A DNA stretch of 64,000 nt from contig NZ_DF238897.1 in NCBI RefSeq assembly GCF_000400995.2, positions 124,001 through 188,000 on the forward strand, in the 5' to 3' direction. The notes beneath the pieces were generated by a model that worked only from the letters and a program-made list of their open reading frames with translations, made no database searches and was not told the origin of the DNA. This document shows, piece by piece, positions 9,228 to 17,623 of the stretch. Every line of letters starts with the position of its first letter. Position 1 is the stretch's first letter. Origin of the DNA: Acidovorax sp. MR-S7. Its GTDB lineage: Bacteria; Pseudomonadota; Gammaproteobacteria; Burkholderiales; Burkholderiaceae_C. Position numbers and translations under genes: made by a program.

Positions 9228-11096
9228 CTATCGGTGGGCGCCAGTGTAGGAGAGTGCCGGCGCGGCCTGGGCGGGCGCGGGGGCGTCGCGCCAGGCGATG
9301 CCCGTGTGCGACTGCTTGGCATCGCGCTTGGCCAGCGCGGCGAGGTTGGCGACGGCGTCCGCCTGCTGCATGGTGCCCGGCGCGACGCGCACGGCGCCGA
9401 TCGCCAGCGTGGTGCAGCCGAAGAAGCGCTGCACGCCGTGCCGGTCCTCGGCCCAGATGCCGCCGGCTTGGCGCGCGGCCTCGTCGAAGAGGGCGATGGC
9501 TTCGCGCGCGAAGCCGTCCACGATGCGCCGGCAGCGCTGCAGCCAGTCGCCGCTCTGGAACAGCAGCATGAAGTCGTCCCCGCCGACGTGGCCCACGAAG
9601 TCGGTGCGCGCGTCGCAGTGCGTCAGCGCCAGTTGCGCCACCAGCCGGATCATCTGATCGCCGCGCCAGTAGCCGTAGTGGTCGTTGAACGGCTTGAAGT
9701 GGTTCAGGTCCGCGTAGCAGGCGACGAACTCGGCACGGTTGTCCAGCAGCCGCTGCATGTGCAGGCTGATGGGGATGTTGCCGGGCAGGAAGGTGAGCGG
9801 GTTGGCATGGCGTGCGGCCTCGATACGCGCCTCGGTCACGCCGCGCACGAGCTGCTCGCCGGTGCCCAGGCCCAGGTAGCGGCCGTTGTCGGTGACGATG
9901 AAGCCGTCGTTCAGGTAGCGCTGGTCCTGCGAGGTGAGGATGCCCACGAGCTGCTCCACGTCGCAGTCGATCTCCACCAGCCGCGGCGCGTCGTCGGCGA
10001 AGGCGTGGCAGGGCTTGCGCCCGTGCACCTCGCGGAAGTAGAGCGTGGCGTAGTGGTTCATGAACTGCTGGCGGTTGATGAGCGCCACCGGGCGGGTGCC
10101 CTCCAGCACCGCCATCGCATGCAGCTCGGCGTTGCCCTGGAACAGCTCCGCCACGCGGTCGTTGCTGGTGTCGGGGGTGACGGTAGGAGCCTGCACCATG
10201 AGCAGCTTGCGCAGGATGCCCGGGCGCATGTGCTGGCTGTGGTGGGGCAGCACGGCCACGCGGCGGTCCTGCAGCACGGCGAGGGCCGCGGCGTCGATGG
10301 CGCTGCGCGGGGCCGTGGCGGGCCGGCCCAGGAGGTAGCCCTGGCCGTAGGGGATGTCGAGGTCGCGCAGCGCGCGCAGTTCGTCGCTGGTCTCGATCCC
10401 CTCGGCCACCAGCGTGGTGCCGAAGGCGTCGGCGATGCCCTTGATGGCCTGCAGCATCTGCAGCTTTTCCGGGTGCTGGCCGATATCGCGGCTGAAGTAT
10501 TTGTCGATCTTCACGAAGTCCGGCTTCACCTCGGACCACAGGCGCAGGCTGGAGCGGCCGTCGCCGAAATCGTCCAGCGCCAGGCGCGCGCCGCAGGCGT
10601 GCACCTGCTGCAGCGCTTCGCGCAGCGCCGCGATGTCGGTCACGCGCTCGTGCTCGGTGATCTCCAGCACCAGCATGTGCGGCGGCACGCCCAGGGTGCC
10701 CAGCACCGCGGCCAGCGGTTCGGCGCCGCACAGGCCCACGCCCCATACCAGGGCGTCGGCGCTGATGTTGACGAACACGCGCCCCGGGGCGCCCCGCTGG
10801 CGCCACTGCCGCAGCGCCTGCGCTACGCACAGCAGCTCGAAGTCGTGCAGCAGGCCCTCCGTCCGCGCCTGCGCCAGCAGCGCATCGGGCGCGTGCAGCG
10901 GCGTGCCGGCGGGGCCTCGGATCAGCGCCTCGTGCGCGTAGATGCCGCCCTCGCGCAGGTCCGCCAGCGGCTGGAACACGCAGTGCAGCCCGCCAGCCTC
11001 GCGCATCAGGCGCGCCAGCGGCCCCTGGCCCTGCCGCAGCGCGGGCGAGCGCGCCTGCAGGCCGGCCATGACCGGGCAGCGCTTCGATTCGTGCAT
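9228..11096 (-). CDS. EAL-CBS-GGDEF cyclic-di-GMP protein
   Basis: A 622-residue soluble protein with no membrane segment. The EAL phosphodiesterase domain is first (about 35-275): EALIRG (EAL at 56-58), FVNIS, EITE, LALDDFGDGRSS, KIDKYF, VAEGIET and GQGYLLGRP keep the metal-binding and catalytic residues, so it is probably active. A central region of about 120 residues resembles a CBS pair (FIVTDNGRYLGLGTGEQLV). A C-terminal GGDEF-like domain carries GGDDF (505-509), a variant that may be inactive or regulatory. I infer net c-di-GMP breakdown controlled by a nucleotide sensed at the CBS pair. Confidence 0.88.
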   Translation of the reverse strand: MHESKRCPVMAGLQARSPALRQGQGPLARLMREAGGLHCVFQPLADLREGGIYAHEALIRGPAGTPLHAPDALLAQARTEGLLHDFELLCVAQALRQWRQRGAPGRVFVNISADALVWGVGLCGAEPLAAVLGTLGVPPHMLVLEITEHERVTDIAALREALQQVHACGARLALDDFGDGRSSLRLWSEVKPDFVKIDKYFSRDIGQHPEKLQMLQAIKGIADAFGTTLVAEGIETSDELRALRDLDIPYGQGYLLGRPATAPRSAIDAAALAVLQDRRVAVLPHHSQHMRPGILRKLLMVQAPTVTPDTSNDRVAELFQGNAELHAMAVLEGTRPVALINRQQFMNHYATLYFREVHGRKPCHAFADDAPRLVEIDCDVEQLVGILTSQDQRYLNDGFIVTDNGRYLGLGTGEQLVRGVTEARIEAARHANPLTFLPGNIPISLHMQRLLDNRAEFVACYADLNHFKPFNDHYGYWRGDQMIRLVAQLALTHCDARTDFVGHVGGDDFMLLFQSGDWLQRCRRIVDGFAREAIALFDEAARQAGGIWAEDRHGVQRFFGCTTLAIGAVRVAPGTMQQADAVANLAALAKRDAKQSHTGIAWRDAPAPAQAAPALSYTGAHR

Positions 11097-11160
11097 TGAT
11101 TACATTCGGTAACTATCCCCGCGCAGCGTAAGCCGGCTCTGTGACGCCGGGGTGACGCGG

Positions 11161-11198
11161 GCAAAGAAAAAGGCACGCGGCATGCCTGCCACGTGCCT
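11161..11198 (-). terminator. Intrinsic terminator of the porin gene
   Basis: On the minus strand AGGCACGTGGCA, loop GGCA, TGCCGCGTGCCT form a 12-base stem with one G-T pair, followed by TTTTCTTT. It lies 25 bases after the porin stop. Confidence 0.88.
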
Positions 11199-11222
11199 TC
11201 GGTGCGGTCCCGCCGGGCGGGA

Positions 11223-12245
11223 TCAGAAGCGGTGGCGGATGCCCACGCCGAAGCTGTTGCCCGACGACTGGTTGGTGATCTTGTCGTTCATGTACATGGC
11301 GTACACGTCGGTGCGCTTGGACAGGTTGTAGTCGTAGCCCACGGTGAGGGTCTTGCGGTCCAGGTCCGAGGCCGACAGCTCGGTCTTCGCCCAGGCCGCC
11401 AGCAGCTTGCCGGCGCCCAGCGGCGCCGAAGCGCCCACCTGCAGCGTCTTGGCCTTGCCGGGCGCGTTGTCGGCCTCTGCCTGGCCGTAGCTCAGGTAGG
11501 GCTTGACCACCTTGAAGTCGTAGGCGCCCGCCAGCATCCAGTCCTTTTTGGTGGTGCCGAGGTAGGTGCCCTGGCCGGGGTTGCTGATCTGGTCGCGCTC
11601 GTAGTAGCCGGTCAGCGTCAGCGGGCCGCCGAAGTAGAAGAAATTGGCGCCCACGTTCTTCTTGCCGTTGTCGCCTGCCTGCTCGCCGAACTGGTACTGC
11701 AGGTTGGCCTTGAACCCGCCGACGGTGGGCGTGGTGTAGGCGATCTGGTTGCTCCAGCCCGTGTCCGACGGCGTGGTGGCCTGCCAGCCCGAGGCGTTGA
11801 ACAGCGGCACGTTCTTGTGCAGGATCAGCGGCGAGAAGGTGAACGAATCGCCCAGCGGGTTGCCGATGACGGAGGGCAGGAAGTTGGGCGCCATCCAGCG
11901 GCCCAGCTTCACCTCGCCGAAGCCGCCGGACAGGCTCACGAAGGCATCGCGCGAGAAGAACGTGTCGTTCGGGAAGCGGCCCTGCACGCCGGTGTCCACT
12001 TGGATGAACGAGTTGAGCATGAAGTTGGCCTTGAGGCCGCCGCCCAGGTCTTCGCTGCCCTGGAAGCCGAACCACGAGGTGGTCATGCCGCCGCTGTTCA
12101 CGACAGACTTGCGGTTGGCGTCGCCAGCCATCTTGATGGAGCCGGCGTACACGTCGGTCAGGCCGCTCAACTGAACGGAACTCTGGGCATAGGCCCCTGT
12201 GGCGCACAGCGCAGCGGTGGCCAGCGCGATCAGCTTCTTTTGCAT
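11223..12245 (-). CDS. Outer-membrane general porin (betaproteobacterial Gram-negative porin)
   Basis: A 340-residue trimeric-type porin. A signal peptide (MQKKLIALATAALCATGAYA, cleaved before QSSVQL) is followed by alternating beta strands; SSVQLSGLTDVYAG, SWFGFQGSEDLGGGLKANF and FVSLSGGFGEVKLGR are standard for the family, and the chain ends with the terminal strand ...GIRHRF with C-terminal Phe, needed for BAM-dependent assembly. The ATG at 12245 has AGGAGA upstream; the frame extends further but without signal-peptide character. It is divergent from the Crp/Fnr gene and ends in a strong terminator. The substrate is unknown. Confidence 0.93.
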   Translation of the reverse strand: MQKKLIALATAALCATGAYAQSSVQLSGLTDVYAGSIKMAGDANRKSVVNSGGMTTSWFGFQGSEDLGGGLKANFMLNSFIQVDTGVQGRFPNDTFFSRDAFVSLSGGFGEVKLGRWMAPNFLPSVIGNPLGDSFTFSPLILHKNVPLFNASGWQATTPSDTGWSNQIAYTTPTVGGFKANLQYQFGEQAGDNGKKNVGANFFYFGGPLTLTGYYERDQISNPGQGTYLGTTKKDWMLAGAYDFKVVKPYLSYGQAEADNAPGKAKTLQVGASAPLGAGKLLAAWAKTELSASDLDRKTLTVGYDYNLSKRTDVYAMYMNDKITNQSSGNSFGVGIRHRF

Positions 12246-12445
12246 TTGTTTCTCCTGAGGGTGATAAGGGGGCCGGCCCGATGCCGGCAGCCCCGGTGGA
12301 TGGCGCTCGCACGCTGGTAAGGAATGTGACGAGTGTGTGTCCAGGGGCAAATTCTGAGCAAGCAAACATCATGCCGCCAGAGTTTTTTTGCATTCCGGCG
12401 GCCAAGTGTTGCGTGCATGACCACAAGCGGGCCTGCGCATGGGCT

Positions 12446-12459
12446 TTGATTTCCCTCAA
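12446..12459. promoter_or_regulatory. FNR/DNR-type box upstream of the Crp/Fnr gene
   Basis: TTGATTTCCCTCAA matches the TTGAT-N4-ATCAA consensus at nine of ten positions. Its centre is about 42 bases before the regulator's ATG and about 207 bases before the divergent porin start. The regulator's recognition helix carries the E-x-x-S-R residues known to read TTGAT, so autoregulation is plausible. Confidence 0.5.
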
Positions 12460-12494
12460 AGCATGAAACGCGCCCGCTCGGCACAGTGGCGGCC

Positions 12495-13118
12495 ATGTTC
12501 CCCATTCCATCCTCCGACCAGTCCGCACAGATCGAGGTGGCCGCCGCGGGCGAGGTGCTGCGCGAGCGCCACCAGCAACCCATGTCCGTGCTGCACCTGG
12601 ACAGCGGCCGCGTGCTGCTGGGGGTGCGCGAGGAAGGGGTGATGCGCCACCAGCTGGGCGTGGTCGAGGGGCCTTTCTGGCTCGACGCGGCCACGGCGCT
12701 GCTGGACCAGCCCTGCGCCCTGGACATGGTGGCCGACACGCGCGTGCAGCTGCGGCGCATGCCGCTCGACGAGTTCAAGCATACGTTCGACGGCCTGCCC
12801 AAGGCCGCCCAGCGCCTGCTGCGCGACATGGCGACCGGCTACTGCCAGCAGACCGAGCTGGCCGTGAGCCGCCTGGCCCAGGACGCCGAGGCGCGCTGCG
12901 CCCAGTGGCTGCTGCGCCATGCGCACAGCTGCGAGGACGGCGGGTTGCGCGTCACGCTGCACCAGCGCAAGCGCCTGATCGCGGCGCAGCTGGGCATCGC
13001 GCCCGAAACCCTGTCGCGCGTGCTGCGCCACCTGCGCGAGCATGGCCTCATCGCGGGCACGGGCAACGTGCTGAGCCTGCCGCAGCCGCGCGCGCTGCAG
13101 ATGGTGGCGGGGGTCTAG
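12495..13118 (+). CDS. Crp/Fnr-family transcription regulator
   Basis: A 207-residue DNA-binding regulator. The N-terminal two thirds form a cyclic-nucleotide-binding-like beta barrel, here without the N-terminal cysteine cluster of true FNR, so it is not expected to bind a 4Fe-4S cluster. The C-terminal winged helix contains RKRLIAAQLGIAPETLSRVL, with the E-x-x-S-R recognition residues (ETLSR) typical of binding to TTGAT half-sites. A TTGATttccCTCAA box lies just upstream. A GTG nine bases earlier in frame is an alternative start. The effector is unknown; heme, NO or redox sensing are possibilities. Confidence 0.85.
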   Translation: MFPIPSSDQSAQIEVAAAGEVLRERHQQPMSVLHLDSGRVLLGVREEGVMRHQLGVVEGPFWLDAATALLDQPCALDMVADTRVQLRRMPLDEFKHTFDGLPKAAQRLLRDMATGYCQQTELAVSRLAQDAEARCAQWLLRHAHSCEDGGLRVTLHQRKRLIAAQLGIAPETLSRVLRHLREHGLIAGTGNVLSLPQPRALQMVAGV

Positions 13119-13297
13119 GAGCCGCGCCGCCGTCAGGGTTTTCCTGCGCGGTTCACAGGGTTCCACCCAACCCCGGGGCCAGGGGGGCTGCGTATATTGG
13201 GCCGAGCCCCGGTGCTTTTGCTGGGACTGGACCCATCTGCCATGCCCTGCGCCTTGCCCGACGTTTCCGATCCAGGCGCTTCGTCCGCGGAGCGCCC

Positions 13298-15424
13298 ATG
13301 ACGCCGCCAGAGTACACGGCTGCGCTGGCGGCGCCAGTGTTCGAGCGGGACGAAGGCGGCGACGGGTTCGCGGCCTGGTTTCCCGGGCCACTGGTGCGCA
13401 AGCTGCTGCTGGTAGCCGCCGTCGCGGTCGTGCTCTCGGGGGCCTTGGCCGTCTGGCTCGTCTCGCGCACCGTGGGGCAGGAGTCGATGCACCGGCTCGT
13501 GGGCCAGCAGAACGACGAGGTGGAACTGGTCGCGCGCCTGCTGGCCAGCAAGATCGAGCAAAGCCAGAAGGTGCTGGCCACCGTGGCCGAGGGCATCACG
13601 CCTGAGATGCTGGATTCGCCCTCATCGCTCGAATGGCTGCTGCAGCAGGGACTGCCGGCGGTGCGCTTCTTCGATGCCATCCAGGTCGCGCGCAAGGACG
13701 GCCACCTCAGCGTCAACCTGCGCTACGGGCGGCTGGAAAAGGCCTCCGGCCTCGATCCGGCCGAGCGCGACTACCTCGTGCGCACCCTGGTGGGCGGCAA
13801 GCCGCTGGTGTCCGACCTCATCGGCACGGCGGCTTCCGACGCCCGGGTGATGTTCACCATGCCGTTGCTGCGCGGCGAGGGGCGCGTCATCGGCGCGGTG
13901 GCGGGCGTGCTGCGGCTGCAGTCGCAGGGGCTGCTGCCGCACTCGCTGGCCCTGCCGGCGCGCGCCGAGTCGCGCCTGATCGTGTTCACGCGCGAGGGCG
14001 TGATCCTCTCGCACCCCAACCTGGAGCGTGTGCTGGGCGACGTGCGCGACGAGCCCGGCCTGGGCCAGGCCTACGCCCGCTGGCGGCGCGCGGGCCAGCC
14101 GCTGTCCGGCAGGGGCGAGACCCAGACGCTGGCCGGCCACGTGGTGAGTCTGGCGGCCGTGCCCATGCCCCAATGGGTGGTGGCCCGCGTGAGCGACTCC
14201 CAGGAAATGCTCGAACCCCTGCACGGCGCGCAGCGCCGCGCCTGGTGGCTGGCGGCGGCGGCCATCGCGCTGGTGTGTCTGCTGGCCGTGGCGGGCATCG
14301 CATGGCTGGCGCGCCCGTTGGCGCTTCTGCGCCAGCGGGCCCGCGCCGTGCTGGAGACGGAAGGGGAGGGAAGCTTCGGCGAACTGACCCCGGATGATGC
14401 TCCCTGGCCCCGTTGCGCGGGCGAAGTGGACGACGTGGTGCGTGTGTGCACCCGCCTGGTGGAGCGGCGGCGCACGCAGCAGCGCGGTTCGGAAACCGTG
14501 GTGCGCCAATTGCAGGCGGTCCTGGCGCACGCGCCCCTGGGCATCGCCCTCACGCGCGGCGACCGCATCGAGGTCGTCAGCCTCCAGGCATGCCGCATGC
14601 TGGGCCACGAGCCGCAGGAGCTGCAGGGGCGCGACCTGCAGACGCTGCTGGCGCCGCAGCAGGGAGGGGAAGGCGCGTTCGGCCAGGTGCATGCGCAGTT
14701 CGAGGCCCATGGCGCTTTCGACGGCGAGCTGCCCCTGCGGCGCAAGGACGGCGCCGTGGTGTGGGTGCATGCCCAGGGCCGCGCCCTGCACCCGGGCGAA
14801 CTGGCGCGCGGCACCGTGTGGACGCTGGAGGACTGCACTGCCGAGCGCGAGGCGCGCCTGCAGCAGACCTGGGAGCACACGCACGATGCCCTGACGCTGC
14901 TGCCCAACCGCGCGGCGTTCGAGCAGCGGCTGCAGGTGCTGCTGGCCGAGCGCGCGGGACGGGAGGGCCGCGGGCGGCCGGGGGATGCGGGGGACGACCG
15001 CGGCGTGCTGCTGTTCCTCGACCTGGACCACCTCACCGTGGTCAACGACGTGGCGGGCCACGATGCGGGCGACGACGTGTTGCGCCACCTTGCGCGCCTG
15101 ATCGAGGCCGAGGTGCGCCAGATCGGCTGGGCCGCGCGGCTGGGCGGGGACGAGTTTGCGGTGGTGCTGCCCGGCATCGCCCTGGCGCGCGGCGTGGAGG
15201 TGGCGGAGCAACTGCGCGTGGCCGTCCAGGCCTGGGAGCCCTCGTACCACGGGCGCAGTTTCACGCTGGGCGTGAGCATCGGTCTGGTGGCGCTGGATGC
15301 TGGGCCTCAGGACGCGGCCGCCGTGCTCTATGCCGCCGACATGGCCTGCTACGACGCCAAGCGTGCCGGGCGCAATCGCGTGGCGGTGCGCAGGGTGCGC
15401 GATGGCGTGGCGACGGACTCTTAG
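13298..15424 (+). CDS. Membrane sensor diguanylate cyclase (sensor-PAS-GGDEF)
   Basis: A 708-residue protein that should make c-di-GMP. A helix at about 32-58 and a second at about 312-342 bracket a periplasmic dCACHE-like sensor domain. A PAS domain follows (VRQLQAVLAHAPLGIALTRG onward, LRRKDGAVVWVHAQGR). The GGDEF domain has LPNRAAFEQRL, LFLDLDHLTVVNDVAGHDAGD and the active-site motif LGGDEF (616-620), so it is probably active. The inhibitory I-site RxxD is replaced by RQIG, suggesting weakened product inhibition. Its stop overlaps, tail to tail, the stop of the convergent flavin-fold gene (TTAG, 15421-15424). Confidence 0.9.
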   Translation: MTPPEYTAALAAPVFERDEGGDGFAAWFPGPLVRKLLLVAAVAVVLSGALAVWLVSRTVGQESMHRLVGQQNDEVELVARLLASKIEQSQKVLATVAEGITPEMLDSPSSLEWLLQQGLPAVRFFDAIQVARKDGHLSVNLRYGRLEKASGLDPAERDYLVRTLVGGKPLVSDLIGTAASDARVMFTMPLLRGEGRVIGAVAGVLRLQSQGLLPHSLALPARAESRLIVFTREGVILSHPNLERVLGDVRDEPGLGQAYARWRRAGQPLSGRGETQTLAGHVVSLAAVPMPQWVVARVSDSQEMLEPLHGAQRRAWWLAAAAIALVCLLAVAGIAWLARPLALLRQRARAVLETEGEGSFGELTPDDAPWPRCAGEVDDVVRVCTRLVERRRTQQRGSETVVRQLQAVLAHAPLGIALTRGDRIEVVSLQACRMLGHEPQELQGRDLQTLLAPQQGGEGAFGQVHAQFEAHGAFDGELPLRRKDGAVVWVHAQGRALHPGELARGTVWTLEDCTAEREARLQQTWEHTHDALTLLPNRAAFEQRLQVLLAERAGREGRGRPGDAGDDRGVLLFLDLDHLTVVNDVAGHDAGDDVLRHLARLIEAEVRQIGWAARLGGDEFAVVLPGIALARGVEVAEQLRVAVQAWEPSYHGRSFTLGVSIGLVALDAGPQDAAAVLYAADMACYDAKRAGRNRVAVRRVRDGVATDS

Positions 15425-16146
15425 CCTCTCTCGGCGTCCGGATAGGCCCGGGCGTACGCGTCGCGCAGCGCCACCTCCAGATCCAGGCCCGGCTGGTAGC
15501 CCTGCAGCGACGGATGCCTGCTGACACCCGCTGCGCGCCGCTGGCAGGGAACGGGTTCTCCCAGCACGGTTTTGACGGGAATGACTTCGGCATGGATCGG
15601 CAGCTCCCAATCCTCGTCCTCGTCGACGACACCGCTGGCGCGGATCTTGGCGGAAGCCCGCTCGATATCCATGTAGATGATCGACGAGCCCTTGATTTCC
15701 TGGCGGGAACTTTGCCTCAGGTCTGCCGTGCGGCCGGGAAAGAGCCGGTCCACCATCATGGCCAGGGCATGCTCCTTCTCCTGGGAATCGTCCAGCAGCC
15801 GGGCCTGGCCGAAAGCCATGACGGACCGGTAGTCGGCCGAATGGTTGAAGGGCGACCGCGCAACCACCAGGGAGTCCAGGTGCGTGACCGTGAGGCAGGC
15901 CGGCTCGCCGTGCTCCAGGTTGCGCAGCATGCGGCTGGCGCTGCTGCCGTGCCAGTAGAGGCGCGAGCCCTCGCGCCAATAGAAGGTCGGCGTGCAGAAC
16001 GGCTGGCCGTCAATGACGTAGGCCACATGGCACAGCATCGCCGAGTCCAGGAGGACGTGTACCGTTGCGTGGTCGTAGCGGCCTCGGTCGTGCCGGCGCT
16101 TGACGCGGTTGACCGCATCGACGGGGTAGCTGGTCGGATGGGGCAT
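15421..16146 (-). CDS. Pyridoxamine 5'-phosphate oxidase-like FMN-binding protein
   Basis: A 241-residue soluble protein of the split-barrel flavin-binding fold (Pyridox_ox_2/NimA-like). The family pattern is visible in LLDSAMLCHVAYVIDGQPF, PTFYWREGSRLYWHG (with SSASRMLRNL following) and CLTVTHLDSLVVARSPFNHS, ending in a C-terminal extension. Members reduce or shield against nitro compounds or bind heme/flavin. The start at 16146 gives the normal N-terminus; the open frame extends upstream into the amidase gene. It lies 28 bases downstream of the amidase in the same direction, so it is probably the last gene of that operon. Specific substrate unknown. Confidence 0.8.
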   Translation of the reverse strand: MPHPTSYPVDAVNRVKRRHDRGRYDHATVHVLLDSAMLCHVAYVIDGQPFCTPTFYWREGSRLYWHGSSASRMLRNLEHGEPACLTVTHLDSLVVARSPFNHSADYRSVMAFGQARLLDDSQEKEHALAMMVDRLFPGRTADLRQSSRQEIKGSSIIYMDIERASAKIRASGVVDEDEDWELPIHAEVIPVKTVLGEPVPCQRRAAGVSRHPSLQGYQPGLDLEVALRDAYARAYPDAERG

Positions 16147-16174
16147 GCTGGCTGTGGGTGACCCTTGGCGGGCC

Positions 16175-17623
16175 TCAGGCTTGGAAACCCAACTTGCCCT
16201 CGTAGAAGGCGGCCAGTTCGAACACCATGTCGTCCTTGCCGAGGGGCGCCATGATCTGCACACCTACCGGCAAACCTTCTTGCGTCACGTGCACGGGCAG
16301 GGAGGCGGCTGGCGCGCCGACCATGTTGGCCAGGGGCGTATAGGGGGAGTAGTCGAATATGCCGCCCTCGCCGAGGCGGTAGTCCAGATAGTCAGGATTG
16401 CTGGCGGCATAGGTGCCGATGAGGGCGGGCGGAGAGGCCAGGACGGGCAGCGCGATGATGTCGATGGCATGCTCGGCGAAGAAAGCCCCGTAGGCCCTCG
16501 CCACCTTGTTCATGGTGTCCATGGACCTCGCATAGTCCACCGCGCTGAGGCTTCTTGCATACTCGATCATCGAGAGGGAGGCTGGCTGCATGTGGGGCTT
16601 GTAGCTCTCCCCCGGCGCTTTCTTCACGACGGCATGGACCGCGTTGGCCGCGATCAAGGGCAGCATGCTCGCGACCATGTCCCTGAGGTCGATGGCCGGA
16701 AAGGCGTCCATGGCTTCCATCCCCAGCGCCAGTACCGAGGCTCTGAAGGCTTCGTAGGCTTTCTGGACCTCCGGGTCCTGCGGATACAGCGGGTGCGTCG
16801 ATGGCAGGAATGCCACGCGCTTCACCCTGTTCTCGCCAGAGGTGGCGATGTGCTCGAACGACTGGGCGAAGAACGGACTCGCGTACTGACACCCGGGGTC
16901 TGCGCCGTACGTCCCATCCAATGCCACCGCGCTGTCGATCACGCTCCTGGTGATCACGTGGTCCACGGCCAAGCCCGCCCAGCCCTCGCCTTTGTGAGGG
17001 CCTGTCGGCATCATGCCGCGTGACGGCTTGAAGCCGAAAAGGCCGCAGTTGGCCGCCGGGATCCGGATCGAGCCCGCACCGTCCCCGCCATGGGCGAGTT
17101 CGACGAATCCGGCGGCAACGGCCGCCGCCGCGCCGCCGCTGGAGCCGCCCGCGCTGTGCGCCAGCGATCTGGGATTGCGCGTGGGGCCGCCGTAGACGGG
17201 CGCCTCCGTCGTCGGGCTGGTGCCCAGCTCGGACGTGGTGGTTCTTGCGAAGAGGTTGAGACCGAGCTTCTTGTAGCGCTGAACCAGTTCGCAGTCATAG
17301 TCCCAAGGGGTGTCCTTGAAGAGATGCGAGCCGGACGTCGATTTCAGCCCCTTGGCGCCGAAGCCCAGATCCTTGACCGCGAACGGGACACCCAGGAACG
17401 GCTGGGTCTCGGCCAGCCGAAGGCGCTCGTCGGGGCTCAACTTCGCGAGCCGTGCATCGATCGCCCTGGCGTTCTCCAGCCCCAGTTCCTCGTTGACGCA
17501 GGCCATGCAGTTGATGGTGCCATCGTCGCGGCGGACCGCCGCGAGCGTCTCCTGGATGGTTTCCTCCGCGGAACACTGCCCCGACGCGATGCGCCTCGCC
17601 AGGGCATGCACATACCTCGTCAT
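16175..17623 (-). CDS. Amidase-signature family hydrolase
   Basis: A 482-residue enzyme with the Ser-cisSer-Lys triad of the amidase signature family: Lys84 (FAVKDLG), cis-Ser161 in AGGSSGGAAAAV, and nucleophile Ser185 in DGAGSIRIPA. Overall wording (LVQRYKKLGLNLFARTTTSE, GPTRNPRSLAHSAGGSSGG) resembles 6-aminohexanoate cyclic-dimer hydrolase and related amidases, but the substrate is not determined. The ATG overlaps the stop of the upstream Bug gene (ATGA), so binding protein and amidase are translationally coupled. This hints that the Bug protein brings in the amide that the amidase cleaves, but a membrane transport subunit is absent. Confidence 0.9.
   Translation of the reverse strand: MTRYVHALARRIASGQCSAEETIQETLAAVRRDDGTINCMACVNEELGLENARAIDARLAKLSPDERLRLAETQPFLGVPFAVKDLGFGAKGLKSTSGSHLFKDTPWDYDCELVQRYKKLGLNLFARTTTSELGTSPTTEAPVYGGPTRNPRSLAHSAGGSSGGAAAAVAAGFVELAHGGDGAGSIRIPAANCGLFGFKPSRGMMPTGPHKGEGWAGLAVDHVITRSVIDSAVALDGTYGADPGCQYASPFFAQSFEHIATSGENRVKRVAFLPSTHPLYPQDPEVQKAYEAFRASVLALGMEAMDAFPAIDLRDMVASMLPLIAANAVHAVVKKAPGESYKPHMQPASLSMIEYARSLSAVDYARSMDTMNKVARAYGAFFAEHAIDIIALPVLASPPALIGTYAASNPDYLDYRLGEGGIFDYSPYTPLANMVGAPAASLPVHVTQEGLPVGVQIMAPLGKDDMVFELAAFYEGKLGFQA

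Noticed and set aside
8541-11099. Plus-strand open frame of 852 codons
   Set aside because: Shadow of the HIT and EAL-GGDEF genes, which have full sets of catalytic motifs on the minus strand.
13622-15979. Minus-strand open frame of 785 codons
   Set aside because: Antisense to the GGDEF gene with its intact LGGDEF motif; no domain is recognisable.
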